Below the pieces are notes generated by a model, which saw nothing but the letters and a program-made list of their open reading frames with translations, did no database searches and was not told the origin of the DNA. A stretch of DNA of 64,000 bases, taken from assembly GCF_005222845.1 (NCBI RefSeq), contig NZ_STFZ01000007.1:124001-188000 (forward strand). The letters run 5' to 3'. The stretch's first letter is position 1, and the number at the start of each line of letters is the position of its first letter. This document shows positions 37,855 through 48,141 of this stretch, in pieces. This stretch comes from Rhizobium sp. FY34 (GTDB lineage: Bacteria > Pseudomonadota > Alphaproteobacteria > Rhizobiales > Rhizobiaceae). The position numbers and the translations under genes were made by a program.

Positions 37855-38564
37855 GGGGTGGTCTCGTCCTCGATGGCAGCGCTGCATAGCGCCCTGTGCC
37901 GTTGAATGGTGAAGGGTGCGCCGGCCTGTGTTTCGACAAACAGCGCCAGATGGGCAATGGCCAGTGGCTGGCCTGTAAAGGCGGCAAAGCGCTGTTCCAG
38001 CAGGGAGCGCATCTGCGGCTGTCGTTCGTCTGAAACCGGGCCGGTCAGCGTCATATGAAAGCGAAATTCATCGAACACATAAGGATAGCCCCAGCGCTCC
38101 AGATGACTGCGCTGGTTCTGCGTCATCCGTTCGGGTTTGCGGCGGGCAATATCGGCCGCAGAAAGCGGCGCACGAAACGGTTCGAATGTCTCGACGATCC
38201 GGGCGCAGAGCTGATCGACATCCTGTGATGACCCGCCGGGGACGAGCGCGAAGAACGGCCCAAGCTGCGAGAGAACAAGGCTGTCGATGCGTGCCGCAGG
38301 CGTTGTCGCGCAGAACCGGTCAAAGGCTGCAAACAGCATGTCCGGCGATTGCGATGGGGCAAGCGCAAAGGGTGCCTTCAGCGTCGCATGAAAACCGTAG
38401 CGGCGGGGATCGGCCGTTAGATCCCGCCAGTCTTCGACAGTCAGTCCTTCGATGTCCGGGGAGGGCAGGGTGTTGTCCGAAAAAGCATGGCGACCGAGCC
38501 AGGTCGAAGCGGCGACCGTCAGCGGATCGTTCTGCGGCGGGGAGAAATAGAGAGCGTAGCGCAT
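37851..38564 (-). CDS. DUF1045 phosphonate-associated 2H-phosphoesterase-like protein
   Basis: 237 residues from ATG 38564 (an in-frame GTG at 38579 is less likely). Two H-x-T motifs in like contexts, YGFHATLKAPF (~57-67) and FRFHMTLTGPV (~180-190), are the hallmark of 2H phosphoesterases. DUF1045 proteins occur in phosphonate (phn) gene clusters; a cyclic-phosphate role is an inference. It is the first gene of the DUF1045-phnM-phnN operon. Confidence 0.85.
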   Translation of the reverse strand: MRYALYFSPPQNDPLTVAASTWLGRHAFSDNTLPSPDIEGLTVEDWRDLTADPRRYGFHATLKAPFALAPSQSPDMLFAAFDRFCATTPAARIDSLVLSQLGPFFALVPGGSSQDVDQLCARIVETFEPFRAPLSAADIARRKPERMTQNQRSHLERWGYPYVFDEFRFHMTLTGPVSDERQPQMRSLLEQRFAAFTGQPLAIAHLALFVETQAGAPFTIQRHRALCSAAIEDETTP

Positions 38565-38726
38565 ACGGGCGGGAATCACTTGTTGCTGGCGTGAGTGTAA
38601 CGGATCATTGCGCCGTCGCTACCGCAAACCTGTGACAGGAACGTGTTCATGCCACAGGGCCCGCTTGTCCGTCATGCAACCAGATCGGCACTCCAGGCAT
38701 TGAAGGATCAAACAGGAGACAGGATC

Positions 38727-38810
38727 ATGGATGCGACCCTCATTTTATCGAGCTTCATCGCCGTCTTTGCCGCAACTGGCGTTCTGACGGCCTATTGGTA
38801 CGCCCAGTAA
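38727..38810 (+). CDS. Putative 27-residue single-pass membrane peptide
   Basis: ATG 38727 is preceded at ideal distance by AACAGGAGACAGG. The peptide begins MDATLILSSFIAVF and ends LTAYWYAQ, almost wholly hydrophobic, consistent with one transmembrane helix. Its stop overlaps the T-run side of the convergent gpmA terminator. No homologue can be named. The strong ribosome site and clean hydrophobic profile are the only evidence. Confidence 0.5.
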   Translation: MDATLILSSFIAVFAATGVLTAYWYAQ

Positions 38811-38839
38811 AAAGGCGCCACCGAAGGTCGGCAGCGCCC
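38809..38839 (-). terminator. Rho-independent terminator after gpmA
   Basis: The minus strand reads GGGCGCTGCCGACC-TTC-GGTGGCGCC then TTTTT, 22 bp past the gpmA stop. It ends the ABC exporter-dapB-gpmA transcript. Confidence 0.8.
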
Positions 38840-38861
38840 GCAAACTATCAATGATGCGTGC

Positions 38862-39497
38862 TCAGTGCGCGCCTGACATATCGCCGAGAACCACCTTGGA
38901 CGCGACAGTTGAATCCGCGTTCAGCTTGTAAACCATCGGTACGCCGGTCGCGAGATTGACGCCAAGGATCTGCTCCTTTGTCAGCTTGTCCAGCACCATG
39001 ACCAGCGAGCGTAGCGAATTGCCGTGCGCGGCCACCAGAACGGTTTCGCCACGCAACACGCGCGGCAGGATTTCGGTGAGATAATAGGGCCAGACGCGGG
39101 CGCCCGTATCGCGCAGGCTTTCGCCGCCCGGTGGCGGGATGTCGTAGGAACGGCGCCAAATATGCACCTGCTCTTCGCCCCATTTGACGCGGGCGTCATC
39201 CTTGTTGAGACCGGACAGATCGCCGTAATCACGCTCGTTGAGGGCCTGGTCGCGAATGGTTTCCAAGCCGGGCTGGCCCACCTTTTCCAGAACGATATTG
39301 CAGGTATCCTGCGCGCGCTTCAGAACCGAGGTGAAGGCGATATCGAACTTGATGCCGGTGTCGGCCAGAGCCTGGCCGCCGGCGGTGGCTTCTTCCACGC
39401 CAAGCGGGGTCAGTTCCGGGTCTCTCCAGCCGGTGAACAGGTTCTTCAGGTTCCAGTCGCTCTGCCCGTGGCGAACGAGGACGAGTGTTCCGCTCAT
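38862..39497 (-). CDS. gpmA: 2,3-bisphosphoglycerate-dependent phosphoglycerate mutase
   Basis: 211 residues, the short form usual in rhizobia. It interconverts 3- and 2-phosphoglycerate in glycolysis. The phospho-histidine motif is [12 protein letters not shown] (His9); [20 protein letters not shown] and the second catalytic His in [14 protein letters not shown] are present. It lies 23 bp downstream of dapB on the same strand and is followed by a terminator. Confidence 0.94.
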   Translation of the reverse strand: MSGTLVLVRHGQSDWNLKNLFTGWRDPELTPLGVEEATAGGQALADTGIKFDIAFTSVLKRAQDTCNIVLEKVGQPGLETIRDQALNERDYGDLSGLNKDDARVKWGEEQVHIWRRSYDIPPPGGESLRDTGARVWPYYLTEILPRVLRGETVLVAAHGNSLRSLVMVLDKLTKEQILGVNLATGVPMVYKLNADSTVASKVVLGDMSGAH

Positions 39498-39520
39498 GAA
39501 TTCCTCCGAAATGAATGCGG

Positions 39521-40342
39521 TCAGTGGGAAAGCCCGAGAACATCGAGCATGGAATAGAAGCCGGGCTTTTCAATGCGTGCCCAGAGGGCAGCAGCAACCG
39601 CGCCACGGGCAAAGATCGACCGGTCGAGCGCCGAATGCGATAGCGTCACCAGCTCACCTTCACCGGCAAATATGGCGGAATGTTCGCCGATCACCGAGCC
39701 GCCGCGCAGCGTGGCAAAGCCGATCGTGCCTTGAGGCCGCGCACCGGTATGGCCATCGCGCACCCGCACAGATTGGGTCTTGAGGTCGATGCTGCGGCCC
39801 TTGGCGGCCGCTTGCCCGAGCAGAAGTGCCGTGCCGGAAGGCGCATCCACCTTGTGCTTGTGGTGCATTTCCAGAATTTCGATATCCCATTGGGCGGAAG
39901 GCAGGGCCTTGGCTGCCTGCTCCACCAGAACGCCGAGAAGGTTGACGCCAAGGCTCATATTGCCCGACTTGACGATCCGCGCATGGCGGGCAGCGGCGGC
40001 GAACTTTTCCTCATCCGCCTCCGAGCAACCCGTGGTGCCGATCACATGGACGATGCGCGCCTGGGCGGCAAGCCCGGCAAATTCCACACTGCCGGCTGGC
40101 GAGGTGAAATCTATGACACCTTCGGCATGCAGAAAGGCTTGCAGCGGATCGGATGTAATGGGAACGCCCATAAAGCCGGAGCCTGAAAGTTCACCAGCAT
40201 CCTTGCCGATGAAGGGCGAGCCATCGCGTTCGATTGCCGCATGAAGTTTGACGCCCGGCGTATCCTGGATCACCCGGATGATGGTCTGTCCCATACGTCC
40301 GGCAGCGCCCACGACCACCAGCTTCATGTCATGCTCGCTCAT
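39521..40342 (-). CDS. dapB: 4-hydroxy-tetrahydrodipicolinate reductase
   Basis: 273 residues from the ATG at 40342 (Met6 is a possible alternative). It makes tetrahydrodipicolinate for lysine and meso-diaminopimelate. The dinucleotide motif [11 protein letters not shown] is at the N-terminus; the catalytic and substrate motif [13 protein letters not shown] is at ~160. It sits 34 bp after the ABC exporter and 23 bp before gpmA, so the three form one operon. Confidence 0.95.
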   Translation of the reverse strand: MSEHDMKLVVVGAAGRMGQTIIRVIQDTPGVKLHAAIERDGSPFIGKDAGELSGSGFMGVPITSDPLQAFLHAEGVIDFTSPAGSVEFAGLAAQARIVHVIGTTGCSEADEEKFAAAARHARIVKSGNMSLGVNLLGVLVEQAAKALPSAQWDIEILEMHHKHKVDAPSGTALLLGQAAAKGRSIDLKTQSVRVRDGHTGARPQGTIGFATLRGGSVIGEHSAIFAGEGELVTLSHSALDRSIFARGAVAAALWARIEKPGFYSMLDVLGLSH

Positions 40343-40376
40343 GTGGGATCAGGCTCCATTTGGTATGACTGTCGGA

Positions 40377-42164
40377 TCAGACAGGGGACTGCAGATTGTT
40401 GAGGCGAGCGTAGAGCCCGTCCGGGCGGCGCGCAAGGTTCTCGTGAGAGCCTTCCTCGACCACCCGGCCTTCCGCCATGACGACGATCTTGTCAGCCTTG
40501 ACGACGGTGGAAAGACGATGGGCAACGACGACGACGGTGCGCCCGTGCATGGCCGTATCCAGAGCCTTCTGGACGGCGGCTTCCGATTCGTTGTCCAGCG
40601 CCGATGTCGCCTCGTCGAGCAGCAGAATGGGTGCGTTGCGCACCAGCGCGCGGGCAATCGACAGGCGCTGGCGCTGGCCACCGGAGAGTGTCACGCCGTT
40701 TTCGCCGACGGGTGTGTCGTAACCGGCCGGCTGGGCCAGGATGAAATCATGCGCATAGGCAAGCCTTGCGGCCTCTTCCACCTCGGCATCGCTTGCTTGT
40801 GGGCGCCCGTAACGGATGTTGTCGCGGATAGTGCCTTCAAATAGGTAGGGCTGCTGCGACACATAGGCGAGGTGCTGGCGCAGGGAGGATTTGGTGACGG
40901 TTGCGATATCCTGGCCGTCGATCAGGATCGTACCTTCCACTGGATCGTAAAAGCGTGGAATGAGCGAGATGATCGTTGATTTTCCGGCACCGGAAGGACC
41001 GACCAGCGCCGTCGTCTTGCCACCTTCGGCGACGATATCGACATTCAACAGGATCGGATGGCCATCGCCATACTGAAAGGAAACGCCCTTCAGCTCGACC
41101 TTGGCCTCTGTTACCACCAGATCCTTAGCATCGGTGATTTCTCGCTGCTGTGGCTGAAGATCCAGAAGCTGGTAGATCATCCGGGCATTGACGACGGCGC
41201 GCTCCAACTGAACCTGCAGCTTGGCAAGGCGGCGGGCCGGATCATAGGCCATCAGCAAGGCGGCGACGAAGGCAAAGAAGGCGCCCGGCGGCACGCCATC
41301 ATAGATGGAACGGAAGGCGGCATAGCCCAGAACGCTGGCAATCGAGAAACCGGCAAAGGTTTCTGTCAGCGGCGAGGTGCGCTCGGTCAGCCGCGCGATG
41401 CGGTTGGCCCGGTTTTCGGCCGCGCCGATAATGCCGTTGACCTTGTTGCTCAGCTCCTGCTCCATCGTAAACGCCTTGACGATGGAAATGCCCTGGATGG
41501 TTTCCTGCATGGCGCCGAGAACATGGCTGTTCAGCTCGACGGATTCGCGCGTGGCGCTGCGCAGGCGCTTGGACACGTAGCGCAGGGCATAGAGCAGCGG
41601 CGGCGCCACGGCAAATACTATCAGCGACAGGATCGGGTCCTTGCTGATCATGACGCCGATCAGGGCAATCAGTGTCAGGAAATCGCGGGCGGTGGAGGTC
41701 ACCGTCAGGTTCAAGACGTCGCGAATACCGTTGACGTTCTGGCTGATCTGGGCTGCCAGATGCGCCGAGCGGGATTCGCTGTAGAAACCGACGGAAAGCT
41801 TCATCAGATGGGTAAACAGCCTGCGCTGGTAGACGGCGACGATATTGTTGCCGATCTTCGACAGCGTCACCGCTTGGCCGTAGGTTGCCAGGCCGCGCAG
41901 CACGAAGGCCGTGAAAATGGCGGTACAGATCAACAGAACGAGATCGGCGCGCTTGTTGGCAAAGGCCTCGTTGACCACGGATTCCATGATCCAGGCGGTA
42001 AAGGCCGTGGACAGGGCAACAACCACAAGGCAGAGGATGGCAAAGGCATAGCCGGCCATGTGCTCGCGGCCATTTTCCGCAATGATGCGCTTCAGAACAC
42101 CTGTAATGGTGCCGGAATCAATCTGGCGCTTGCGTTCATCGGCAGTTTCGACGGCTTTCAACAA
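40377..42164 (-). CDS. MsbA-like ABC exporter (TMD-NBD half-transporter)
   Basis: 595 residues. The six-helix ABC membrane domain (~35-325) is followed by an ATPase domain: Walker A GPSGAGKST, signature LSGGQRQR, Walker B ILLLDEATSALD and the H-loop VVAHRLS. As a homodimer it would export lipids or hydrophobic compounds; family resemblance is to MsbA, and in rhizobia this locus is annotated as such. The substrate is not proven. It probably heads the transporter-dapB-gpmA operon. Confidence 0.9.
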   Translation of the reverse strand: MLKAVETADERKRQIDSGTITGVLKRIIAENGREHMAGYAFAILCLVVVALSTAFTAWIMESVVNEAFANKRADLVLLICTAIFTAFVLRGLATYGQAVTLSKIGNNIVAVYQRRLFTHLMKLSVGFYSESRSAHLAAQISQNVNGIRDVLNLTVTSTARDFLTLIALIGVMISKDPILSLIVFAVAPPLLYALRYVSKRLRSATRESVELNSHVLGAMQETIQGISIVKAFTMEQELSNKVNGIIGAAENRANRIARLTERTSPLTETFAGFSIASVLGYAAFRSIYDGVPPGAFFAFVAALLMAYDPARRLAKLQVQLERAVVNARMIYQLLDLQPQQREITDAKDLVVTEAKVELKGVSFQYGDGHPILLNVDIVAEGGKTTALVGPSGAGKSTIISLIPRFYDPVEGTILIDGQDIATVTKSSLRQHLAYVSQQPYLFEGTIRDNIRYGRPQASDAEVEEAARLAYAHDFILAQPAGYDTPVGENGVTLSGGQRQRLSIARALVRNAPILLLDEATSALDNESEAAVQKALDTAMHGRTVVVVAHRLSTVVKADKIVVMAEGRVVEEGSHENLARRPDGLYARLNNLQSPV

Positions 42165-42309
42165 GACGTTCCCATATCAGATCGCGACGATGGTGCCGCG
42201 CGTGGCGGTCTTAAACAGTCATGGCAGCTTTTGCTAGCGCGCCGCACAGATTAACGACGGCTGTTGCATTCGGGTACGATTCGAAAGCACGCCCTTGCGG
42301 CGCATAGTC

Positions 42310-43332
42310 TCATGTTCTCCAGCGTCTGCCATCGGTCGATAGGCCAAAATAGCCAGGTGATCTTGCATAGGCGGCAAGGCCGGCCAGGGCTGCCTGCGGA
42401 TGCGAAACGATGAAGGTGGGTATCTGCCGCATCATGGCCGCGTGCGGAGCCTTGTCTTCGAAGGCAGCGCGGAATTCCGGCCTTTTCAGCGCCGGTACGA
42501 TTTTCTGCGAAATGCCGCCGGCCAGATAGACGCCGCCTTTGGCCATCATGATCAGCGCCATGTCGCCTGCCAGACGTCCCAGATAGGTGACGAACAGGCT
42601 GAGTGTTTCGCCAGCCTGGCGGTTTGCACCGGAAAGGCCCTGTGCGGTAATGTCTGCCGGATTGGCATAGACCGGCTCGACGCCATCGGCCATGCAGATG
42701 GCGCGGTAGAGATTGACGATGCCCCGTCCGCAAAGGATCTGTTCGCCGGCCACGCGGCCCTCGATGCGTTCGATATGCGGGAAAACCTGGAGATCGCGGG
42801 CGCTGCGCGGGCCGATATCGACATGGCCGCCTTCGCCGGGCACGGGAAACCACATATCCTGCGCATGCAAAAGCCCGGCAACGCCAAGCCCGGTGCCCGG
42901 CCCGAGCACGACGCGGGACGCCATGGGGGCATGTGTCGCCTCGCCGATCGGATCTCTGTATTCGGCCGGCAGCGAGGCAACGGCCAGCGCCTGCGCCTCG
43001 AAATCATTGATCACCAGCACATCGCTGAAGCCCAGTTCCGCAATCAGCTGCCTGGGTCGCACCACCCAGTCGCAATTGGTCAGCGGAATGTCATCGCCCT
43101 CGATTGGCCCGGCCACAGCCAGAATGGCCGAACGCGGCTGCTGCGACGTTTTGCCGAGGACCTGCGACTGGATTGCCGCATCGATACTGGCAAAATCCGC
43201 CGTCTGGATATTGGGGAATTGCTGTGGCTCCGAATGGGAATCGTTCAAGATCCAGAAGCGGGCATTGGTGCCGCCAATATCGCCGATCAGGATCGGAAAG
43301 GCCGGCTTGTCACTCTCGAACGCGTTTGCCAT
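42310..43332 (-). CDS. glk: Glucokinase
   Basis: 340 residues, of the bacterial (E. coli type) Glk group. The phosphate-1 motif [12 protein letters not shown] is near the N-terminus. The glucose- and ATP-binding segments include [30 protein letters not shown] and [11 protein letters not shown]. It phosphorylates glucose for entry into the Entner-Doudoroff pathway. It lies 21 bp downstream of mgsA, probably co-transcribed. Confidence 0.95.
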   Translation of the reverse strand: MANAFESDKPAFPILIGDIGGTNARFWILNDSHSEPQQFPNIQTADFASIDAAIQSQVLGKTSQQPRSAILAVAGPIEGDDIPLTNCDWVVRPRQLIAELGFSDVLVINDFEAQALAVASLPAEYRDPIGEATHAPMASRVVLGPGTGLGVAGLLHAQDMWFPVPGEGGHVDIGPRSARDLQVFPHIERIEGRVAGEQILCGRGIVNLYRAICMADGVEPVYANPADITAQGLSGANRQAGETLSLFVTYLGRLAGDMALIMMAKGGVYLAGGISQKIVPALKRPEFRAAFEDKAPHAAMMRQIPTFIVSHPQAALAGLAAYARSPGYFGLSTDGRRWRT

Positions 43333-43353
43333 CCAGGGCTCCGTCCTTCACGT

Positions 43354-43728
43354 CTATTGGAAATCGATCAGCTTCTCGGCCGTGGCGCGGTTGAGCGCCA
43401 TCGGAATGTCGTAAACGGTGGCCAGTCGCGTCAGCGCCTTCACATCCACGTCATGCGGCAGGGGTGTCAGGGGATCTGTGAAGAAAATCAACATTTTCAC
43501 CTCGCCGGTGGCAATCAATGCGCCGATCTGCTGGTCGCCGCCAAGCGGCCCGCTTTTCAGCCGCGTCACATCGAGGCTGGGGCAGGCTTCCTGCACGCGC
43601 CCGCCGGTGGTGCCGGTTGCCACGATCCGGAAACCGGATAGCGCTTTTTCATGCAGCTTGGCGAATTCCGCCATTTCCGTTTTCTTCTGATCATGCGCAA
43701 TCAGTGCAATGCATGGCTTGTCCGACAC
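43354..43728 (-). CDS. mgsA: Methylglyoxal synthase
   Basis: 124 residues. It converts dihydroxyacetone phosphate to methylglyoxal, relieving sugar-phosphate stress. Family blocks are [27 protein letters not shown] and [15 protein letters not shown], then the active-site Asp in [18 protein letters not shown]. It is the first gene of the mgsA-glk pair. Upstream, TTCGG...CCGAA (43753-43771) forms a small inverted repeat near a TATAGA box, which may be the promoter region. Confidence 0.95.
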   Translation of the reverse strand: MSDKPCIALIAHDQKKTEMAEFAKLHEKALSGFRIVATGTTGGRVQEACPSLDVTRLKSGPLGGDQQIGALIATGEVKMLIFFTDPLTPLPHDVDVKALTRLATVYDIPMALNRATAEKLIDFQ

Positions 43729-43838
43729 GGCCCCGTCCCTCGGATGTCCTCTAACCTTCGGTTTTCTATACCGAACAACAGGCGCAAGGAAAGGCTTTAA
43801 AACGATTTATATCAAGGCAGGCCGGTTGCGTCTTGGCC

Positions 43839-44873
43839 TCAGTTGGCAGGGCGTGGTCGCGGCATGGGTGCAGTGTCCGACAGATCATCCGGTACTGTGC
43901 CCGGCGCGTCTTCCAGGGTTTCAGCGGGCGCGGCAGGGGCCTTGTAGGCCGCCGAGACCGAGCGATTGGCCGGTGCCGCAAGCACGGCAGCGCAGGCCGG
44001 CGGAAGGTCCGATACCATCATCGGTCGCGGCGGCGGTGGCGGCTTTTTCGTTGGGTCGGCAGGCTTAGGCTTGGCCCAGGGTTCCGGCGTGAACCACCAG
44101 GCTAGAGATTTGTCACAGCCATCGCCGGCCGTCACCGGCGCCTGCGCCTTGCAGCTTGCCATGCCGGGCGGGCATTCGAGGCGAATATGGAAATGCTCGT
44201 CATGTCCATAGGCCGGGCGCACCTTTCCGAGCAATGCGCGATTGCCGGTCCAGGTTTCGCAGAGCCGTTTCTTGATGGCGGGATTGACGAAGATCCGCTC
44301 GACATCCGGATAGGCGGCAGCCGTCATCACCAGTTGCGCGGCCGTTGGCGTGAACTTCCGGCTGTCGACGGTCAGGAACTTGCTCTTGTCGAGCATGGAA
44401 GTGAAGGGTTGGGTCTCGCGCTGCTCCGGTGTCAGGCGCCGTTGCGGCATTGGCGTGAACCAGATGTCGACATCCAGGCCCAGCTGGTGCGAGGCGTGGC
44501 CGGATGGCATTGGCCCGCCGCGGGGCTGCGACATGTCTCCCACCAGAATGCCCTGTCCCCAGCCAAGGCGTGCAGCATCCTGCGAAAGACGCTCCAAGAG
44601 CGCCACGGTCTGCGGCATGCCCCAGTGCCGGTTGCGTGACAGGCGCATGGCCTGCCAGTTCGGTCCGTCGTCGGCCAGTGCGACGGCGCCGGAGACGCAG
44701 CCCTTGGCATAGGATCCGAATACCTGGGGCACGCCGCCAGTGGGCAGTGTGACGCTGCCGAAAGCCTGCTTGGCCGGCTGGTCGGCAAAAGAGAGGCCGG
44801 GCAGGGCAAGACCGGCCAGAAGGACAAGGGTTCCTAACGCAAAGGGACGGGACGATCGGGGTAAATTCGGCAT
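43839..44873 (-). CDS. mepA: Penicillin-insensitive murein endopeptidase MepA
   Basis: 344 residues. It is a LAS-type zinc endopeptidase that cuts D-Ala-mDAP cross-links in the periplasm. It has a signal peptide (ALGTLVLLAGLALPGLSFA). Zinc ligands are in GGPMPSGHASHQLGLDVDIW and YGHDEHFHIRLECPP. The C-terminal ~80 residues are Pro/Ala-rich, unlike the compact E. coli protein, and are probably disordered. It is divergent from yejA with ~210 bp between. Confidence 0.93.
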   Translation of the reverse strand: MPNLPRSSRPFALGTLVLLAGLALPGLSFADQPAKQAFGSVTLPTGGVPQVFGSYAKGCVSGAVALADDGPNWQAMRLSRNRHWGMPQTVALLERLSQDAARLGWGQGILVGDMSQPRGGPMPSGHASHQLGLDVDIWFTPMPQRRLTPEQRETQPFTSMLDKSKFLTVDSRKFTPTAAQLVMTAAAYPDVERIFVNPAIKKRLCETWTGNRALLGKVRPAYGHDEHFHIRLECPPGMASCKAQAPVTAGDGCDKSLAWWFTPEPWAKPKPADPTKKPPPPPRPMMVSDLPPACAAVLAAPANRSVSAAYKAPAAPAETLEDAPGTVPDDLSDTAPMPRPRPAN

Positions 44874-45084
44874 GGGCTCTTAACTACCTGCAAGCGGGCG
44901 GAGCCTTGGCTTCCGCTGATTTGCGCCCACCCTAAACTGATTTGCGCTGGTTTTGAATCGGTGGCGCCGTGATCAGGGCAAGAGCAAGGCTTGCCGATAA
45001 AAAGCTTGTGAGCGCTTCGCACTGTATTTTAGCCAGTTTTTGCCTATCATTGCGATCACCTCGAAAGAACAAGGGAAAAACTGT

Positions 45085-46914
45085 ATGCCATTGGCGCATC
45101 TGCGAACCGGTTTCCTCATGCTGGCAACTGCCTTTGCGGCACTGCAGCCCATGGCGGTACTGGCCCAGGAACAGATCTGGCGCCATGCCATCTCGGTGCT
45201 GGAGGCGCCGAAACTGCCGGCGGACTTCAAGCAGCTACCCTATGTCAATGCGGATGCACCCAAGCAGGGCGAGCTGCGAATGTCCGCCAATGGGACCTAC
45301 GACAATTTCAATCCGCTGGTCGACAAGGGCAATCCTGCAGTCAGCCTGGGCCTCTTATACGACACCCTACTTTCTGCCTCGGAAGATGAGATTGGCGTGA
45401 GCTACGGCTTGCTTGCGGAAGCCCTGACCTATCCGGACGATCGCTCGTCAGTGACTTTCCGTCTTCGAACGCAGGCCAAATGGGCGGACGGTCAGCCGGT
45501 GGTGCCGGAAGACGTGGTGTTCAGCTTCAACAGCGCCAAGGCCAACAGCACCACCCTTGCCAATTACTATCGCCATGTCGTTGCCGCCGAAAAGACTGGC
45601 GAGCGTGAGGTCACCTTCCGCTTCGATGAGAAGAACAACAAGGAACTGGCAAAAATTGTCGGCGACTTCCCGATCCTGCCCAAGCATTGGTATGAGGGCA
45701 AGGATGCGCAAGGGAATGCCCGCGATATTTCTCAAGGCAGCCTTGAGCCCCCCTTGGGGTCCGGCCCATACAAGATCGGCGCCTTCCAGGCAGGCTCGAC
45801 CATTCGCTATGAGTTGCGGGACGATTATTGGGGCAAGGACCTGCCGATCAATATCGGCCAGAACAATTTCAAGGTCATTTCCTATACCTATTTCACCGAC
45901 TACGACGTGGAGCTTGAAGCCTTCCGGGCAGGCCAGGTCGACTACCGCCAGGAAGTCAGCGCCAGCCGCTGGGCGACACGATACGACTTTGACGCGGTCA
46001 AAGACGGTCGCGTCAAGCGCGAAGCCTTGCGCAACGAATTTCGCGCTCGTGGCGTCATGCAGGCCTATGTGCCGAACCTGCGCCGCGACACGTTCAAGGA
46101 TGCCCGCGTTCGCGAGGCGCTAAACTATGCCTATGATTTCGAGGACCTGAACAAGAACCTCGCCTTTGGCGGACTGAACCGCGTCGACAGCTTTTTCTGG
46201 GGCACGGATCTGGCCGCCAAGGGCCTGCCGGAGGGTCGTGAACTGGAGATCTTGAACGGGCTGAAGGATAAGATCCCGGCCCGCGTTTTCACCGAGCCCT
46301 ATGTCAATCCGGTCAATGGTGACCCGCAAAAGGTGCGTGATAATCTGCGCAAGGCGATTGCGCTTTTGAAGGAGGCCGGCTGGGAGCTGAAGGGCAACCG
46401 CATGGTGAATGCCAAGACCGGCCAGCCAATGAGTTTCGAGATCCTCCTCAATAGCCCTTCGATGGAAAGGACTGTTCTGCCTTACGTGGCAAGCCTGAAG
46501 AAGATCGGCATCGATGCCAGCATCCGCACCGTGGATTCCTCGCAATATGTGAACCGTGTCCGCAGCTTCGATTTCGACATTGTCTTCGGCGTCTGGGCGC
46601 AGACGATGAACCCCGGAAGCGACCAGCTGGTCTATTGGGGATCGGCCGCTGCCAACCAGCCGGGCTCACGAAATCTCGCCGGCATCGCCGATCCTGCGGT
46701 GGACGGACTGATCCGCCTTATCATCTCGGCACAGACACGGGAGGATCAGGTGGCGGCGGTGCATGCGCTCGATCGCGTGCTGCTTGCCAACCACTTCGTC
46801 ATTCCGATGTTCTATTCCGGCGAGACCCGCATCGCCTATTGGGCAAAGCTTGCGCATCCCGATCCGCTGCCGGAATACGGCATTGGCTTTCCCAACCTCT
46901 GGTGGGCCAAGTGA
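45085..46914 (+). CDS. yejA: Peptide ABC transporter substrate-binding protein YejA
   Basis: 609 residues from ATG 45085, with AAGGGAAAAA upstream. Signal peptide (FLMLATAFAALQPMAVLAQ) and a family 5 solute-binding fold (SBP_bac_5). RHAISVLEAPKLPADFKQLP and PYVNADAPKQGELRMSANGT are typical of the YejA/microcin C group. It captures peptides in the periplasm for import by YejBEF. In Sinorhizobium and Brucella this system affects sensitivity to antimicrobial peptides. It is the first gene of the yej operon. Confidence 0.92.
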   Translation: MPLAHLRTGFLMLATAFAALQPMAVLAQEQIWRHAISVLEAPKLPADFKQLPYVNADAPKQGELRMSANGTYDNFNPLVDKGNPAVSLGLLYDTLLSASEDEIGVSYGLLAEALTYPDDRSSVTFRLRTQAKWADGQPVVPEDVVFSFNSAKANSTTLANYYRHVVAAEKTGEREVTFRFDEKNNKELAKIVGDFPILPKHWYEGKDAQGNARDISQGSLEPPLGSGPYKIGAFQAGSTIRYELRDDYWGKDLPINIGQNNFKVISYTYFTDYDVELEAFRAGQVDYRQEVSASRWATRYDFDAVKDGRVKREALRNEFRARGVMQAYVPNLRRDTFKDARVREALNYAYDFEDLNKNLAFGGLNRVDSFFWGTDLAAKGLPEGRELEILNGLKDKIPARVFTEPYVNPVNGDPQKVRDNLRKAIALLKEAGWELKGNRMVNAKTGQPMSFEILLNSPSMERTVLPYVASLKKIGIDASIRTVDSSQYVNRVRSFDFDIVFGVWAQTMNPGSDQLVYWGSAAANQPGSRNLAGIADPAVDGLIRLIISAQTREDQVAAVHALDRVLLANHFVIPMFYSGETRIAYWAKLAHPDPLPEYGIGFPNLWWAK

Positions 46915-46999
46915 GGTCTTTCGCAAACGCCTTGCGTTTCGCCGGTCCGCCGGTCCATGAGAGTTGCCACGTGATTCCCGTCCGATCATGCCAGGAGCG

Positions 47000-47062
47000 A
47001 TGACCATTCCCATGTTGATCAAGACCAGCGGGCGCCTGTCGCGCCAAGGCGGAAAAGCCTGA
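47000..47062 (+). CDS. Putative 20-residue mini-ORF coupled to yejB
   Basis: ATG 47000 follows CCAGGAGCG, a stronger ribosome site than that of yejB. The 20 codons ([20 protein letters not shown]) end in a TGA whose A is the first base of the yejB ATG (TGATG). This is the arrangement expected of a coupled leader ORF. Whether it is translated is unknown; it may only serve to bring ribosomes to yejB. Confidence 0.45.
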   Translation: MTIPMLIKTSGRLSRQGGKA

Positions 47063-48141
47063 TGGGCGCCTATATCCTGCGCCGCCTGCTTCTGATGATC
47101 CCGACACTGGTCGGCATCATGGGCATTTCCTTCCTCGTCGTGCAGTTTGCGCCGGGTGGTCCCGTCGAACAGGTGATTGCTCAGATCCAGGGGACTGATT
47201 CGGGCGATCGTCTGTCGGGCGGCTCGGATTTCACCCAAGCGGGCAGTGCCGAAGACAGCCGTTATCGCGGTGCCCAGGGGCTTGATCCGGATCTGATTGC
47301 AAAGCTCGAAAAGCAGTTCGGCTTCGACAAGCCGCCGCTCACCCGCTTCCTCGACATGATGTGGAATTACATCCGCTTTGATTTCGGCGAGAGCTTTTTC
47401 CGCAATGCCTCGGTGATCGATCTGATCCTTGAGAAAATGCCGGTCTCCATCTCGCTCGGCCTCTGGATATTGCTCGTATCCTATATCGTCTCCATTCCGC
47501 TTGGCATCCGCAAGGCGGTGAAGGATGGCTCGGCCTTTGATGTGTGGACCTCGGGCATCATCATTGTCGGCTATGCGGTGCCGAGCTTCCTGTTCGGCAT
47601 CCTCTTGATCGTGATGTTTGCCGGAGGCTCGTTCTTCGACTGGTTCCCTTTGCGTGGCCTCGTCTCGGACAATTGGGCGGAACTCAACTGGTGGCAGAAG
47701 ATCGTCGATTACTTCTGGCATCTGACGCTGCCACTGATCGCGCTGTCGCTGTCGGCCTTCGCCACCACGACGCTTCTGACGAAGAATTCCTTCATCGACG
47801 AGATCAAGAAGCAATATGTGGTGACGGCGCGCGCCAAGGGACTGCCCGAGCGGCGGGTGCTCTACGGACATGTGTTCCGCAATGCCATGCTGATCGTGAT
47901 TGCAAGCTTCCCGGCCTCCTTCATCTCGGCTTTCTTCACCGGCTCGCTGCTGATTGAGAACATCTTCTCGCTGGATGGATTGGGGCGGCTTGGTTATCTG
48001 GCCATCGTCAACCGCGATTATCCAATCGTGTTTGGCACGCTCTATATCTTCTCGCTGCTTGGCCTGTTCGTCGGGCTGATTTCCGACCTGATCTATACCT
48101 GGATCGATCCGCGTATCGATTTTGAAAAGAGGGAAGTGTGA
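47062..48141 (+). CDS. yejB: Peptide ABC transporter permease YejB
   Basis: 359 residues with six membrane helices, BPD_transp_1 family. The N-terminus [20 protein letters not shown] is the usual first helix of DppB/OppB-type permeases; an extended periplasmic loop (~40-90) is typical of YejB. The EAA loop ([20 protein letters not shown]) contacts the ATPase. It overlaps yejE by TGATG. Confidence 0.94.
   Translation: MGAYILRRLLLMIPTLVGIMGISFLVVQFAPGGPVEQVIAQIQGTDSGDRLSGGSDFTQAGSAEDSRYRGAQGLDPDLIAKLEKQFGFDKPPLTRFLDMMWNYIRFDFGESFFRNASVIDLILEKMPVSISLGLWILLVSYIVSIPLGIRKAVKDGSAFDVWTSGIIIVGYAVPSFLFGILLIVMFAGGSFFDWFPLRGLVSDNWAELNWWQKIVDYFWHLTLPLIALSLSAFATTTLLTKNSFIDEIKKQYVVTARAKGLPERRVLYGHVFRNAMLIVIASFPASFISAFFTGSLLIENIFSLDGLGRLGYLAIVNRDYPIVFGTLYIFSLLGLFVGLISDLIYTWIDPRIDFEKREV

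Noticed and set aside
41058..42254. 398-codon plus-strand frame across the ABC exporter
   Set aside because: Antisense shadow; Gly/Asp/Gln-rich translation without domains.
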